Below, piece after piece: positions 8,591 to 16,504 of a stretch of 64,000 nucleotides of DNA; position 1 is the stretch's first letter, and every line of letters begins with the position of its first letter. Made by a program: the position numbers and the translations under genes. The notes below the pieces were generated by a model. That model was given only the letters and a program-made list of their open reading frames with translations. It made no database searches and was not told where the DNA came from. The stretch comes from Lentilitoribacter sp. Alg239-R112 (GTDB lineage Bacteria > Pseudomonadota > Alphaproteobacteria > Rhizobiales > Rhizobiaceae): contig NZ_LS999833.1 in NCBI RefSeq assembly GCF_900537175.1, forward strand, positions 2,522,261-2,586,260. Reading direction: 5' to 3'.

Positions 8591-10174
8591 CTACTCAGAG
8601 ATATCGAGCCAACGCGTACGATGAATATCGAAAGCATTGTTCTTATAGCCCGTGATTTTTGGTGAAACCACATTGCGAGCCAGATAGTAGTAGATTGGAA
8701 TTGAAGCCGATTCATCAAGCGCGAGTTGCTCAGCTTGTTTGAGCATCATTTCACGTTTTGCAACGTCAGTTGATGCATTTGCTTCATTTACCAACTTATC
8801 AAATTCTGGGTTGGAATAACGACCATAATTGTAATTCACGCCAGATTTTAGAAGGTTCAAAAAGTTGTCGGCATCATTATAATCGGCCAACCATCCTGCG
8901 CGGGCAACCTGTAGATCGCCTTCCTGCAAGTCAGCGTAGTGAACTTTTGTTTCAGTATTGAACAGTTCAACTTCAACATCAATTGCTTTCCACATGGCTG
9001 AAATTGCAACTGCAATTCGTTTGTGGTTTTCATTTGTATTATAACGCAACTGAACTTTCAGCTTGTTGCCATCGTTAAAGCCTGCTCCAGAAAGTAGTTC
9101 CTTCGCTTTTGCGACTTTATCATTGTAAGGCATGTCTTTCCATGAAACCGTTGCAGGCTCGGCATAATTAGCCATCCCTGGCGGAACCCAAGAGTAAGCT
9201 GGCAATTCGCCAGTGCCCAAGATAGACGGCCCAATCACTTCACGATTAACCGACATGGATAGCGCCTGGCGAACATCAGCATTATCAAATGGAGGTTTTG
9301 TTGTGTTGACTGCATAATAGTAAAGACCAGCATATGGCGCGACTTGCGCTTGACCGGGTAGATTTTCTTCCATCCATGCGTATTGGTCAGTTGGGAACTC
9401 CGTCAGGATATCAAATTCGCCAGCGCGGTAGCGTTTTAGAGCAGCCGACTCATCCTCCAAAACAAAGAATTTTACATTCTCGATTTTTACATTTGCAGCA
9501 TCGTGAAAGGTCTCGTTCTTTGTTGTTGTAACGTGTGAACCTGGCACCCATTCTGTTGGCTTGTAGGCGCCGTTCGTAACAATGTTTTCGACTCTCATCC
9601 AATCACCACCCTTAGCTTCGACAACGTGTTTAGGCAAAGGGTAAGCTGTATAATGGGTCAAGGCACCCAAGAAATAAGGCGTTGGTTGCTCAAGTGTAAT
9701 TTCAAGCGTTTTATCATCAATTGCTTTTACACCAAGTTCACTTATATCCGTGATCTTGCCGCTGTTTATCATTTCGGAGTTTTTAATTGAATATTGCAGA
9801 TAAGCGTAGTTAGCCGCAGTTTCAGGGTCCATCAATCGTTGAAACGAAAATACAAAATCGCCAGCTGTTACAGGCGTTCCATCAGTCCATGTAATATCAT
9901 CACGAAGTTTGAAAGTATAGGTTAGTTGATCATCTGATATCGTCCAGCTTTCAGCTTGGCCAGCGATTGGCTCAGCATTGATATCTTCTGTTACCAAGCC
10001 TTCAAAGATGTCACCAACTATGCGGTTTTCCCAATCTCCTGAAACTTTGTGAGGATCAAGTGAACTTGGATCTCCCCCATTGTGAATGTTGAGAGTTTTA
10101 GCTGATACACCGCCTGCAAGAACTAGTCCTGCCGTTAGCGCTATCAGATATTTTTTGATATTTGAGCTAATCAT
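8591..10174 (-). CDS. periplasmic oligopeptide/oligosaccharide-binding protein (OppA/DppA family, SBP_bac_5)
   Basis: Captures the substrate of the neighbouring importer. A Sec signal peptide is clear: basic start MISSNIKKYL, hydrophobic core, and likely cleavage after GGVSA. The mature part starts KTLNIHNGGDPSSLDPHKVSGDWE, the family's first strand with the SLDP motif; RDDITWTDGTPVTAGDFVFSFQRL is the SBP_bac_5 signature. Length 527 is typical. A strong AAGGAGG lies 6 nt before the ATG. Sequence does not separate peptides from sugars: Vibrio chitooligosaccharide transporters belong to the same family, and the adjacent GH9 gene makes a sugar substrate plausible here. That substrate call is inference. 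Confidence 0.9.
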   Translation of the reverse strand: MISSNIKKYLIALTAGLVLAGGVSAKTLNIHNGGDPSSLDPHKVSGDWENRIVGDIFEGLVTEDINAEPIAGQAESWTISDDQLTYTFKLRDDITWTDGTPVTAGDFVFSFQRLMDPETAANYAYLQYSIKNSEMINSGKITDISELGVKAIDDKTLEITLEQPTPYFLGALTHYTAYPLPKHVVEAKGGDWMRVENIVTNGAYKPTEWVPGSHVTTTKNETFHDAANVKIENVKFFVLEDESAALKRYRAGEFDILTEFPTDQYAWMEENLPGQAQVAPYAGLYYYAVNTTKPPFDNADVRQALSMSVNREVIGPSILGTGELPAYSWVPPGMANYAEPATVSWKDMPYNDKVAKAKELLSGAGFNDGNKLKVQLRYNTNENHKRIAVAISAMWKAIDVEVELFNTETKVHYADLQEGDLQVARAGWLADYNDADNFLNLLKSGVNYNYGRYSNPEFDKLVNEANASTDVAKREMMLKQAEQLALDESASIPIYYYLARNVVSPKITGYKNNAFDIHRTRWLDISE

Positions 10175-10598
10175 TTATACCTCCTTATAAACTGTGTTGC
10201 ACATCTTTGAAGTGTAGTCTGATTATCTTCGCATTGGCTAATGCTCATTTCAAATAACCTATGCGGTTGCTGTATAGTCAAGAAAAATCATGGCATATCC
10301 GCAACTCGCACGAATTCGAAAGATGTCTAACGCAATGTAAAGACCTCTCTAAGTCCGCCCATGAATTTGCATCAAAATTAAATTGCAGAGATGTAAATCC
10401 CTGTCCAATTCTACTTTTCGCTAACTGAAAAGGGATAATCTACATATCAACCATTCCCAAATTCATCCCATCTAGAAAATGAGCATCTAAAGTTGGAAAC
10501 CGAGAAGTTCAAATTTGGTGTTTGCCCCGATATTAATAAAATAATTCGATTATGGCAGAACGTGGCTCCTGCTGTTTGCAGTTTTAGTTTGAATTAGT
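10175..10598. other. intergenic leader of the ABC importer
   Basis: A gene-free 424-base stretch between the GH9 stop and the binding-protein start, both on the minus strand. A TTGACT (reverse strand, 10281-10276) is the best -35 candidate, but its -10 (GTTATT at 10258-10253) is poor. The gap suggests the importer has its own promoter rather than relying on read-through from GH9. No operator-like palindrome matching the one upstream of GH9 was seen. Confidence 0.4.
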
Positions 10599-12815
10599 TC
10601 AGTGCGTTTTTGCTGCTAACAAACTTGCATAAAGAGCCCACGCCGATTGCCAGTTAATGGCCACTTCATTCGTGGTAAAGTTCATATTGTCATCAATATA
10701 GCTGCGCATTGGTGGTGCATTTCCATCTAGTCCAGATGAGTTTGGACCACCTGATATAAACCCTGCAGGTAATTCTATGCGACCTGATGTGCTCGGCCCA
10801 AAATAAGCAGCTTTTACTGAGTTAGGAAGCTGGCCGGTGACATAGGTTTTATTGAGTGGATTAAGACCAAAGAAGTAATGAAGTTGCATTTCAGCGCTAT
10901 CAATAAAAGCTTTCTCACCGCTAAGATGTGACCACAGGGCCCAATGCCAACCAATTGTTGCGAACACTCCGTTGGAGCCCCAATAAAGATCGCCATCATC
11001 TGAAACTGGAACCCCCCAAGAAGATTGAGCCTGTAGGTTACGCCAGTTATTTGATGCGCTGCGTAATATTTTCATTACAGATTTCTTAGTTCTGCTATCC
11101 AGCTTATTGGATGTAGCAAGCGCCCAAACGCCTAATAGATCTACAGTACGCCAATTCACATCATATTCTCTAGCCTCCATCTTGGGTTTGAGATTTTTCA
11201 AATCAGCATATGCGGTTGCAAATGCGGTATTATTCTCCGTCAGCGCAGCGTAAGCTGCATGAGCAAAAAACCTTTCATCACTATCATCATCATCATCGTA
11301 AGCACCACCATATTCATCACCCTCATAGGATTGATCAATCATTTTAAGCTCTCGATTTTCATCAAGCCAGTTCAGTGCCTTTTCCGCAGAAATTTTAAAA
11401 TCCATCCCGCGTTTTTGATAAATTTCATCTTCTTGTGTGAGATATAGTTTTGCTGCAAGTGACATTGCAGCCGCAAAATTTGCAGTCGCAGTTGTTGTAA
11501 CAGGCATAAGCCATTTGGTTGCCCTGTCATCTTCCGGTGCCGTCGTGGCAGACGGCCATTTCCGAGTTGTTGCCTTGTGATAAACCGCACCATCTGCACG
11601 TTGCATTTTATAAAGCCAACTCAGCTCGGTGTCTGCAACACGCAGCCAGTCCGCAACATTTGCGGATGTGTTTCCAACTTTATTGATGTCATGCGACAAC
11701 ACATCAGAGGCAATTAAACCTGTGATTAGCATAAGCGAAACGCTATAAGCTCCATTGACGCTATATTTTCCGTAATCGCCGGCATCAAACCAGCCGCCGC
11801 TAACATCTTTTGTTTCAGTTGGCACATCAAAATCTATAGCGCCTAGATCCTGTTGGTGTGCTTTTGGATAAGGGCCATTAGGACCACTTGTTATCCAGTA
11901 AAAGGCACCCCAAGCCTGATCACGAAGCTTTTTTATATGTGAATTTCCTGTATTAACCTCAAATGAAGCTTTTGTTTCTTGAGTATATTCACCAAATGAC
12001 GGAACGATTAAATCGTATTCTCCTGCGGTCAGATCACTTAAATCGATTGCATTAACATGACTGCCAGAAATGGCAGTTCTCCGCTTCGGCAAACTAATAT
12101 CAATTTCCTTGATGCGTCCACTTGCTTTGTTATTCAAATATATTTTAGTTTTTGTTTTCAAGGCACGACGCTCACGATCATACCATTCAATATAGGCAGT
12201 TTTAGAACTACCCTCTCTATATCCGAGCGTTGAGACGTGCGGACGTTGCACATGTGATTGAGGCCAAACAACGACCTTCATATTGCTGAGTTTGATTTCA
12301 TAATTTTCTGCACCTGCGGTCATAAGCGCAAAGCTAGATAGTGATAGTTCTGACTCTGACATAGAGAGTGCGATTTTCTGAGATCTTGCAGGAATGAAGC
12401 CTCGACCATCAGAGACAATTTTATTAAATGAAACTGCACCATTTTCATCTAAAGCCGGTTCCGCCTCCACACCATTGATAATGGGTTGAAATAGTTGGTC
12501 ACCCCAAAGTGGTTTGTGTTTCTCACCGACAATCAAATCAAAACTTAAAATCTTTCTGCCAAATGGAAGCGCCTGATTAATAGATATTTTCCACATCGAC
12601 GCATCATTAAACGGGCCGTAACCCAGATCACGCAGAACGAAAGTTTGACCTTCGAGATTTGAAAAAATCCTACTTTTACCCCAAGCATCTTCTGGTAACG
12701 AGGAGATTTTTATCGGGATTTCAATCCGATGTTCGCTCGAAACCGCCGGCAAAACAGGGGTTATCGCTAACAATAATAAATATGAAAATGTCATTACAAC
12801 GCGAATGAACACCAA
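10599..12815 (-). CDS. secreted glycoside hydrolase family 9 enzyme (endoglucanase-like)
   Basis: Hydrolyses beta-1,4-linked glucan or glucosaminide chains outside the cytoplasm. The 738-residue protein has a hydrophobic leader (FSYLLLLAITPVLPAVSS), an N-terminal beta-rich region up to about residue 290 (Ig-like CelD_N plus linker) and a C-terminal (alpha/alpha)6 domain. GGWFDAGDYGKYS at about 341-353 supplies the catalytic-base Asp pair, and TTNEVAINW near residue 717 supplies the catalytic acid Glu. The usual PHHR histidine motif before the acid is not evident; RSYIDDNMNF takes its place. GAYDDDDDSDER is an acidic version of the family's YxD...DE loop. The start is TTG 12815 or GTG 12812, with GAGG upstream. 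GH9 also includes exo-glucosaminidases, so the substrate is open. Confidence 0.87.
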   Translation of the reverse strand: MVFIRVVMTFSYLLLLAITPVLPAVSSEHRIEIPIKISSLPEDAWGKSRIFSNLEGQTFVLRDLGYGPFNDASMWKISINQALPFGRKILSFDLIVGEKHKPLWGDQLFQPIINGVEAEPALDENGAVSFNKIVSDGRGFIPARSQKIALSMSESELSLSSFALMTAGAENYEIKLSNMKVVVWPQSHVQRPHVSTLGYREGSSKTAYIEWYDRERRALKTKTKIYLNNKASGRIKEIDISLPKRRTAISGSHVNAIDLSDLTAGEYDLIVPSFGEYTQETKASFEVNTGNSHIKKLRDQAWGAFYWITSGPNGPYPKAHQQDLGAIDFDVPTETKDVSGGWFDAGDYGKYSVNGAYSVSLMLITGLIASDVLSHDINKVGNTSANVADWLRVADTELSWLYKMQRADGAVYHKATTRKWPSATTAPEDDRATKWLMPVTTTATANFAAAMSLAAKLYLTQEDEIYQKRGMDFKISAEKALNWLDENRELKMIDQSYEGDEYGGAYDDDDDSDERFFAHAAYAALTENNTAFATAYADLKNLKPKMEAREYDVNWRTVDLLGVWALATSNKLDSRTKKSVMKILRSASNNWRNLQAQSSWGVPVSDDGDLYWGSNGVFATIGWHWALWSHLSGEKAFIDSAEMQLHYFFGLNPLNKTYVTGQLPNSVKAAYFGPSTSGRIELPAGFISGGPNSSGLDGNAPPMRSYIDDNMNFTTNEVAINWQSAWALYASLLAAKTH

Positions 12816-12896
12816 ATAACCTCACTGAATCAAAAGATGACGTAAATTTCGCAGACTTAAGAGAATTTATAAACCCTACGCAGTAAGTAACTACTA

Positions 12897-12912
12897 TTAT
12901 CGTTAACGATAA
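12897..12912. promoter_or_regulatory. perfect 16-bp palindrome upstream of GH9 (candidate LacI-type operator)
   Basis: TTATCGTTAACGATAA is its own reverse complement and lies 82 nt upstream of the GH9 start. On the minus strand it contains GATAAT, a good -10 hexamer, so a repressor bound here would block the promoter. The central CGTTAACG is reminiscent of LacI-family operators. No LacI-family gene is present in the window. Confidence 0.5.
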
Positions 12913-13032
12913 ACATGGTTCGAAATACCGTTCTCCGAGCTTTATATGTTTGACACTTGAATTTCTAGCTATCTTAAAAGATCTACATGCGAGTTTAATA
13001 AAAGATTGTGACTAAAAATGAGGTCAGGTCCG

Positions 13033-14082
13033 CTATCGTAGAATCCAATAAAGACCCAAACTGCCAATATAGACAACCAGCACAAATACAGAATCCAATC
13101 CCATTCTTCCAACTCTTGGCTTCCGCCTAATAAGAAGCCCTATCAAATAAGCTGATGTAACTAAAATACCTAGCGCAGCAGCAAGTTGGACGGTTTTATC
13201 TGCAAAACTGAGTATGGCACCTTGTCTAAACAAAAAGTCTGCCGGAAAGACCAACCCAACCATAATAAGATTGCTTCCAAAAATATTGGAAATCGCGAGC
13301 GTGTATGCACCCAAACGCACAGCAGCAAGTGTCGTCGATAGCTCGGGTAAAGACGTCGCGCCTGCTAAAAACACAACACCCATTATATCCATTCCAATGC
13401 CGGATTGTTCAGAAATCACAACACTCATTTGAACAAGGGAAACACCGGCTATAAAAATCACCGATGCATAGGCAATATTCATCCAAACAACACGCCGTGT
13501 AGTTGCGTTATTCACTTGATCAGGCTGACTTTGGGATTGTAAATTTGATTTCACCTCCTGCAGATCAACGGGTATCCAATCATTATTGTCATCATATTTC
13601 CTGAGAAGAAAAATGGCGGAGCAATAAAATACGAGTACAAAAAAACTACCGAGTCCAACATTCCAAATAACAATAGGTTCGCCTATTACAACGACGATAA
13701 TTGACAGTGATAACAATGAAACCAGAAGTGTCGCTTCCAAAGCATGATTAGCTTTACGAGGATAGTTTGATATTGCACCTCTTGCAAAAATATCCGCTGC
13801 GGCAAGAACTGCGGTCTGTAGAGCAATTCCGCCGTAAAGGTTATTCAGGGCAAGTCTGGGTCTAGCGTCAATGACGGCGCTAACCGTCGTGGCAATCTCT
13901 GGCAATGATGTCGTGGTCGATAAGAACAATAAGCCCATCAAAGACGTTGAAATACCCAACCTTCCCGCTGCCACGTTGGATAGATATGCAAGGCGGGAAC
14001 CGGATATCCATACAACGGCCGCAAGAATTAGAAACAATAAGATATTCATTAATATCGGAAATTGCGAAAGAACTGTACTCAT
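13033..14082 (-). CDS. sodium/calcium exchanger family membrane protein (CaCA)
   Basis: A 349-residue inner-membrane antiporter with the two inverted alpha-repeats that define the family. Repeat 1: LGISTSLMGLLFLSTTTSLPEIATTVSAV. Repeat 2: GIGMDIMGVVFLAGATSLPELSTTLAAV, followed by AISNIFGSNLIMVGL. Each repeat carries the ion-binding Glu in SLPE. About ten hydrophobic segments are visible, with a polar loop near residues 165-190. An FNR/FixK-type box ends 46 nt before the ATG and an AGAGG ribosome site lies close to it. Whether the ion is Ca2+, Na+ or K+ cannot be read; calcium handling would fit the P-type ATPase nearby. Confidence 0.85.
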   Translation of the reverse strand: MSTVLSQFPILMNILLFLILAAVVWISGSRLAYLSNVAAGRLGISTSLMGLLFLSTTTSLPEIATTVSAVIDARPRLALNNLYGGIALQTAVLAAADIFARGAISNYPRKANHALEATLLVSLLSLSIIVVVIGEPIVIWNVGLGSFFVLVFYCSAIFLLRKYDDNNDWIPVDLQEVKSNLQSQSQPDQVNNATTRRVVWMNIAYASVIFIAGVSLVQMSVVISEQSGIGMDIMGVVFLAGATSLPELSTTLAAVRLGAYTLAISNIFGSNLIMVGLVFPADFLFRQGAILSFADKTVQLAAALGILVTSAYLIGLLIRRKPRVGRMGLDSVFVLVVYIGSLGLYWILR

Positions 14083-14127
14083 GGGTTGGCCTCTTACATG
14101 AGCATATCAGATATATATGATTTCTGT

Positions 14128-14141
14128 TTGACTTGCCTCAA
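14128..14141. promoter_or_regulatory. FNR/FixK-type box upstream of the cation exchanger
   Basis: TTGACTTGCCTCAA matches TTGA-N6-TCAA exactly. It lies in front of the minus-strand exchanger gene, at a distance compatible with activation from a short leader. Confidence 0.6.
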
Positions 14142-14248
14142 AACACAAACAAAATCCTAATTGACTAATAAAATAGCGAGACTGGCACAATGTCATAACT
14201 TGCATGATCATTGTAACCAACCTCGCAACCCATATAAAAAATATAGCG

Positions 14249-14737
14249 CTAACTTACTTTCTCAATTTTTATTTTCTTTGTTTTCATCTGAACTTCCGCT
14301 GGCTTTTCTATTGAAACCTTCAATATGCCATTAGAAAACTTTGCATCCACTGTATCTGGGTCCGCTTCAAACCCCAAAGGAACCGAACGCGAAAACCTCC
14401 CGTAAGAACGTTCTACCAAACGATAGTTCTTTTCTTCCGTTTTCTGCTCGTCTGACTTTTCACCTTCAATCAACAGATTTTCTCCTATGACCGAGATCTC
14501 AATCTCATCCATATTTACACCCGGCAACTCAGTTGAAACTTCCAAACCACCTTCTGTTTCTGAAATGTCAATTTTTGGAACCAGCATGGAGTGGTCGTCG
14601 TCAGGAAATGGCATATTCTCCAAATATGGACTTTTCCGAAAATCTTCGAATACTCTATCGATTTCATTCTGAAGGGAATTAAACACGGGTGTGTTTTTTC
14701 TAGTGCCAAACAATGAGGGCAAAAAAGATGAAGCCAT
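14249..14737 (-). CDS. small heat shock protein, Hsp20 family
   Basis: An ATP-independent holdase chaperone that binds unfolding proteins in large oligomers. The 162-residue protein has a short N-terminal arm and an alpha-crystallin domain from about residue 50 (VPKIDISETEGGLEVSTELPG) to the end, with ENLLIEGEKSDE, RSYGRFSRSVPLG (the conserved sHSP beta-strand 7 region) and FSNGILKVSIEKP. The GILKV motif matches the sHSP G-x-L signature. A GGAG ribosome site precedes the ATG. An FNR/FixK-type box is centred about 71 nt upstream, and no CIRCE or ROSE element was seen, so control by oxygen limitation rather than heat is likely. Confidence 0.93.
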   Translation of the reverse strand: MASSFLPSLFGTRKNTPVFNSLQNEIDRVFEDFRKSPYLENMPFPDDDHSMLVPKIDISETEGGLEVSTELPGVNMDEIEISVIGENLLIEGEKSDEQKTEEKNYRLVERSYGRFSRSVPLGFEADPDTVDAKFSNGILKVSIEKPAEVQMKTKKIKIEKVS

Positions 14738-14801
14738 TCTATGTCTCCTTTCAAGGCTAAGTTATTTCGAATTAAGCTTAGCTTCTTTTGAGTTCATAAA
14801 A

Positions 14802-14815
14802 TTGAGATAAGTCAA
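14802..14815. promoter_or_regulatory. FNR/FixK-type box upstream of hsp20
   Basis: TTGAGATAAGTCAA keeps the TTGA-N6-TCAA core. For the minus-strand hsp20 gene a start site 41.5 nt from its centre would leave a leader of about 30 nt; CTTAAT (reverse strand, 14776-14771) is a possible -10. Confidence 0.65.
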
Positions 14816-14824
14816 AAAACCAGA

Positions 14825-15253
14825 TTATAAGGCTACATAATCTCCGAACAGCGACATCAATTTTGGCAACTCTGCGCTCACCATATTTTTAGGAATTTCA
14901 GCCGATATTTTCGCGCGTATATTACCTGAAACTTCTTTTCTGAGTTGACCTAGAATATTCGGAGCCGCACAAATAATCAGTCGATCATAATGTGTTTCCA
15001 AGTTCCATGTTTCAAGTTGCTCAACAATCTGAATTACAAAATTGTTCCGCAATTCTTCATGTGGCTCCAACGCACTTCTACGATATTGTGTACTCGAAAA
15101 GGTACGACCTTTTTGGTCTGTATGTTTCTCATCCAAATCAGCAAAAATCTCCCGCTCGGTGAGTTCATTCAGACCATTGCCTACACCATGCACTTCAAAA
15201 ATACGGGCACGTTCACCATTCGCAACCAAAATCCAAGTAATTGCTGCCTTCAT
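14825..15253 (-). CDS. host attachment protein family (bacterial eRF1-like, pfam10116 type)
   Basis: A 142-residue soluble protein opening MKAAITWILVANGERARIFEV, characteristic of the so-called host-attachment family, which has a fold related to archaeo-eukaryotic release factor domains. Further family features are the REIFADLDEKHTDQKGRTFSS segment (glycosylated-looking polar loop) and RLIICAAPNILGQLRKE in the second half. The name comes from plant-associated bacteria, but the true role is not established; family members often sit beside Hsp20, Usp and PHA genes, as here, suggesting a stress or ribosome-related role. No box is visible directly upstream, and the 146 bases to the usp stop contain nothing else recognisable. 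Confidence 0.8.
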   Translation of the reverse strand: MKAAITWILVANGERARIFEVHGVGNGLNELTEREIFADLDEKHTDQKGRTFSSTQYRRSALEPHEELRNNFVIQIVEQLETWNLETHYDRLIICAAPNILGQLRKEVSGNIRAKISAEIPKNMVSAELPKLMSLFGDYVAL

Positions 15254-15399
15254 AATTTTCTCAAATTCAATCTTGGTGTTTAAAGATCACACAACAATAA
15301 GTTCTGCGACGTTACTAAAATCTAGTACGATAAAATCCACACCAGTTGCGCCAGAAAACTTCTACATTCTTTACATCAGACATATCCCACCATGTAACA

Positions 15400-15810
15400 T
15401 TACCTAACTACATGGACTGAACATTTCGATTTGCGAACAACCCGGGCGGCCGTTGAACCTAGAAGCAAGTCCATCACTTCCGGCTTGTGTGACCCGATAA
15501 TGATCATATTAGTGCCGCTTTGCTCAGCAAATTCAAGTATTTTGGCAGCAGAATGTCCATGCAATACGACTGCATTAACATCCAGATCTTTCGCGCGAAC
15601 AACCTCATCTAGTGCACTCTTAGCTCTATCATGTCCCTTCTTCCCGATATCACCAGGTAGTTCTGCGGCAACATAATCAGGAACACTTTCTACTACATTG
15701 ACAAGTGTGATACGGCCATCATCCGTAAGCAATCGTCTCGCAACTTCCAGCATTTTATCAACCGGGCCTAAATTCCCAACGTCAATCGGAACAAGAATAT
15801 TTTTGTACAT
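15400..15810 (-). CDS. universal stress protein (UspA family)
   Basis: A single Usp domain of 136 residues. MYKNILVPIDV is the family's first strand with the conserved Asp, and MIIIGSHKPEVMDLLLGSTAARVV near the end is the G-x2-G-x9-G-S/T nucleotide-binding loop of ATP-binding Usp proteins. The start at 15810 is chosen because a GGAG lies 6 nt upstream; a second ATG at 15822 would place that ribosome site inside the gene. The promoter is unusually clear: an FNR/FixK box and a TAGTAT -10 at ideal spacing. Confidence 0.93.
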   Translation of the reverse strand: MYKNILVPIDVGNLGPVDKMLEVARRLLTDDGRITLVNVVESVPDYVAAELPGDIGKKGHDRAKSALDEVVRAKDLDVNAVVLHGHSAAKILEFAEQSGTNMIIIGSHKPEVMDLLLGSTAARVVRKSKCSVHVVR

Positions 15811-15837
15811 TATGATCTCCATTTAGTTCTTGTAACG

Positions 15838-15879
15838 ATACTAGGTTATTTGCGACCAACTTAAATTGATCTAGCTCAA
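15838..15879 (-). promoter_or_regulatory. FixK/FNR class II promoter of the usp gene
   Basis: TTGATCTAGCTCAA at 15866-15879 and a reverse-strand -10 TAGTAT at 15843-15838. The predicted start near 15831 is 41.5 nt from the box centre, the exact geometry of FNR-family class II activation, and leaves a leader of about 21 nt. Confidence 0.75.
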
Positions 15880-15908
15880 ACAAACTCGCCATCTTAATGG
15901 CGCACATA

Positions 15909-15922
15909 TCGATCTAATTCAA
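15909..15922 (+). promoter_or_regulatory. degenerate FNR/FixK-like site upstream of phasin
   Basis: TCGATCTAATTCAA differs from TTGA-N6-TCAA by one base. It lies 103 nt before the phasin ATG, beside the usp promoter, so it may act on either gene or be fortuitous. Confidence 0.35.
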
Positions 15923-16024
15923 AATACGTCACGCATTTTAATCCTTCTACTTTGCGATAGATCAAATCTTCATAATCAAATTCAAATAATCTGAACATAA
16001 ATTGCAACAGAAGGAGGAATTCTA

Positions 16025-16438
16025 ATGGCCACAGCAAAACCAAAACCCGTTAAACGCGCGCCTGAAGAGGAAAAATTGCTAGAAACATGTTCAGATACTC
16101 TGAGAGAAACAATGGAAGGCTTTTCTGAAAACAGCGAAACCTTTATTTCAGGTATGATTACTTATCAACGTGAATTGGCAAATTTCTTTTCTCGTAGGAT
16201 CTCGGAAGATATCAGCATGCAAAAGGAACTACTTGAGTGCAATACTTTTTCTGATTTTGCAGAGCTCCAAGGTCGCTTTCTTGATAGAGCCGTCAATCAA
16301 TATAGTGCAGAAGCAAATGAGTTAATGAAGCTTGGTACAGGCATTGTGTCCAAAGAACTTTCAACCATTTCCGAGCATGTGAAATCAATAAACCCTAATC
16401 TTGAAGATACATCCGCGAAAAACGTAGCGAGCAAATAA
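16025..16438 (+). CDS. phasin family protein (PHA granule-associated)
   Basis: A 137-residue, largely helical, charged protein without membrane segments. It has the Phasin_2 pattern: a conserved aromatic/acidic helix (FSRRISEDISMQKELLECNTFSDFAELQGRFLDRAVNQYSAEANELMKLG) in which LLECNTFSDFAELQ-x2-F corresponds to the family's 'C-x-s-x2-e-f-x2-l-Q' core. Phasins coat polyhydroxyalkanoate granules and bind PHA synthase, which is encoded 2.7 kb away. A very strong AGAAGGAGG precedes the ATG, suggesting high expression. Unlike its neighbours it is on the plus strand; a bidirectional hairpin follows it. Confidence 0.8.
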   Translation: MATAKPKPVKRAPEEEKLLETCSDTLRETMEGFSENSETFISGMITYQRELANFFSRRISEDISMQKELLECNTFSDFAELQGRFLDRAVNQYSAEANELMKLGTGIVSKELSTISEHVKSINPNLEDTSAKNVASK

Positions 16439-16461
16439 TCTGCTGATATCTACGGTGCTTG

Positions 16462-16494
16462 AAACGCGCATTTTAGTTGATGCGCGTTTTCTTT
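16462..16494. terminator. intrinsic terminator after the phasin gene
   Basis: AAACGCGCA (16462-16470) pairs perfectly with TGCGCGTTT (16481-16489) around a 10-nt loop and is followed by TTCTTTTC. It sits between the convergent phasin and ATPase genes and could serve both. Confidence 0.8.
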
Positions 16495-16504
16495 TCAGCC
16501 TGTT

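Noticed and set aside
11276..11305. Run of repeated ATC/CAT triplets
   Set aside because: It encodes the acidic Asp-rich loop of the GH9 catalytic domain, so it is coding low complexity, not a repeat element.
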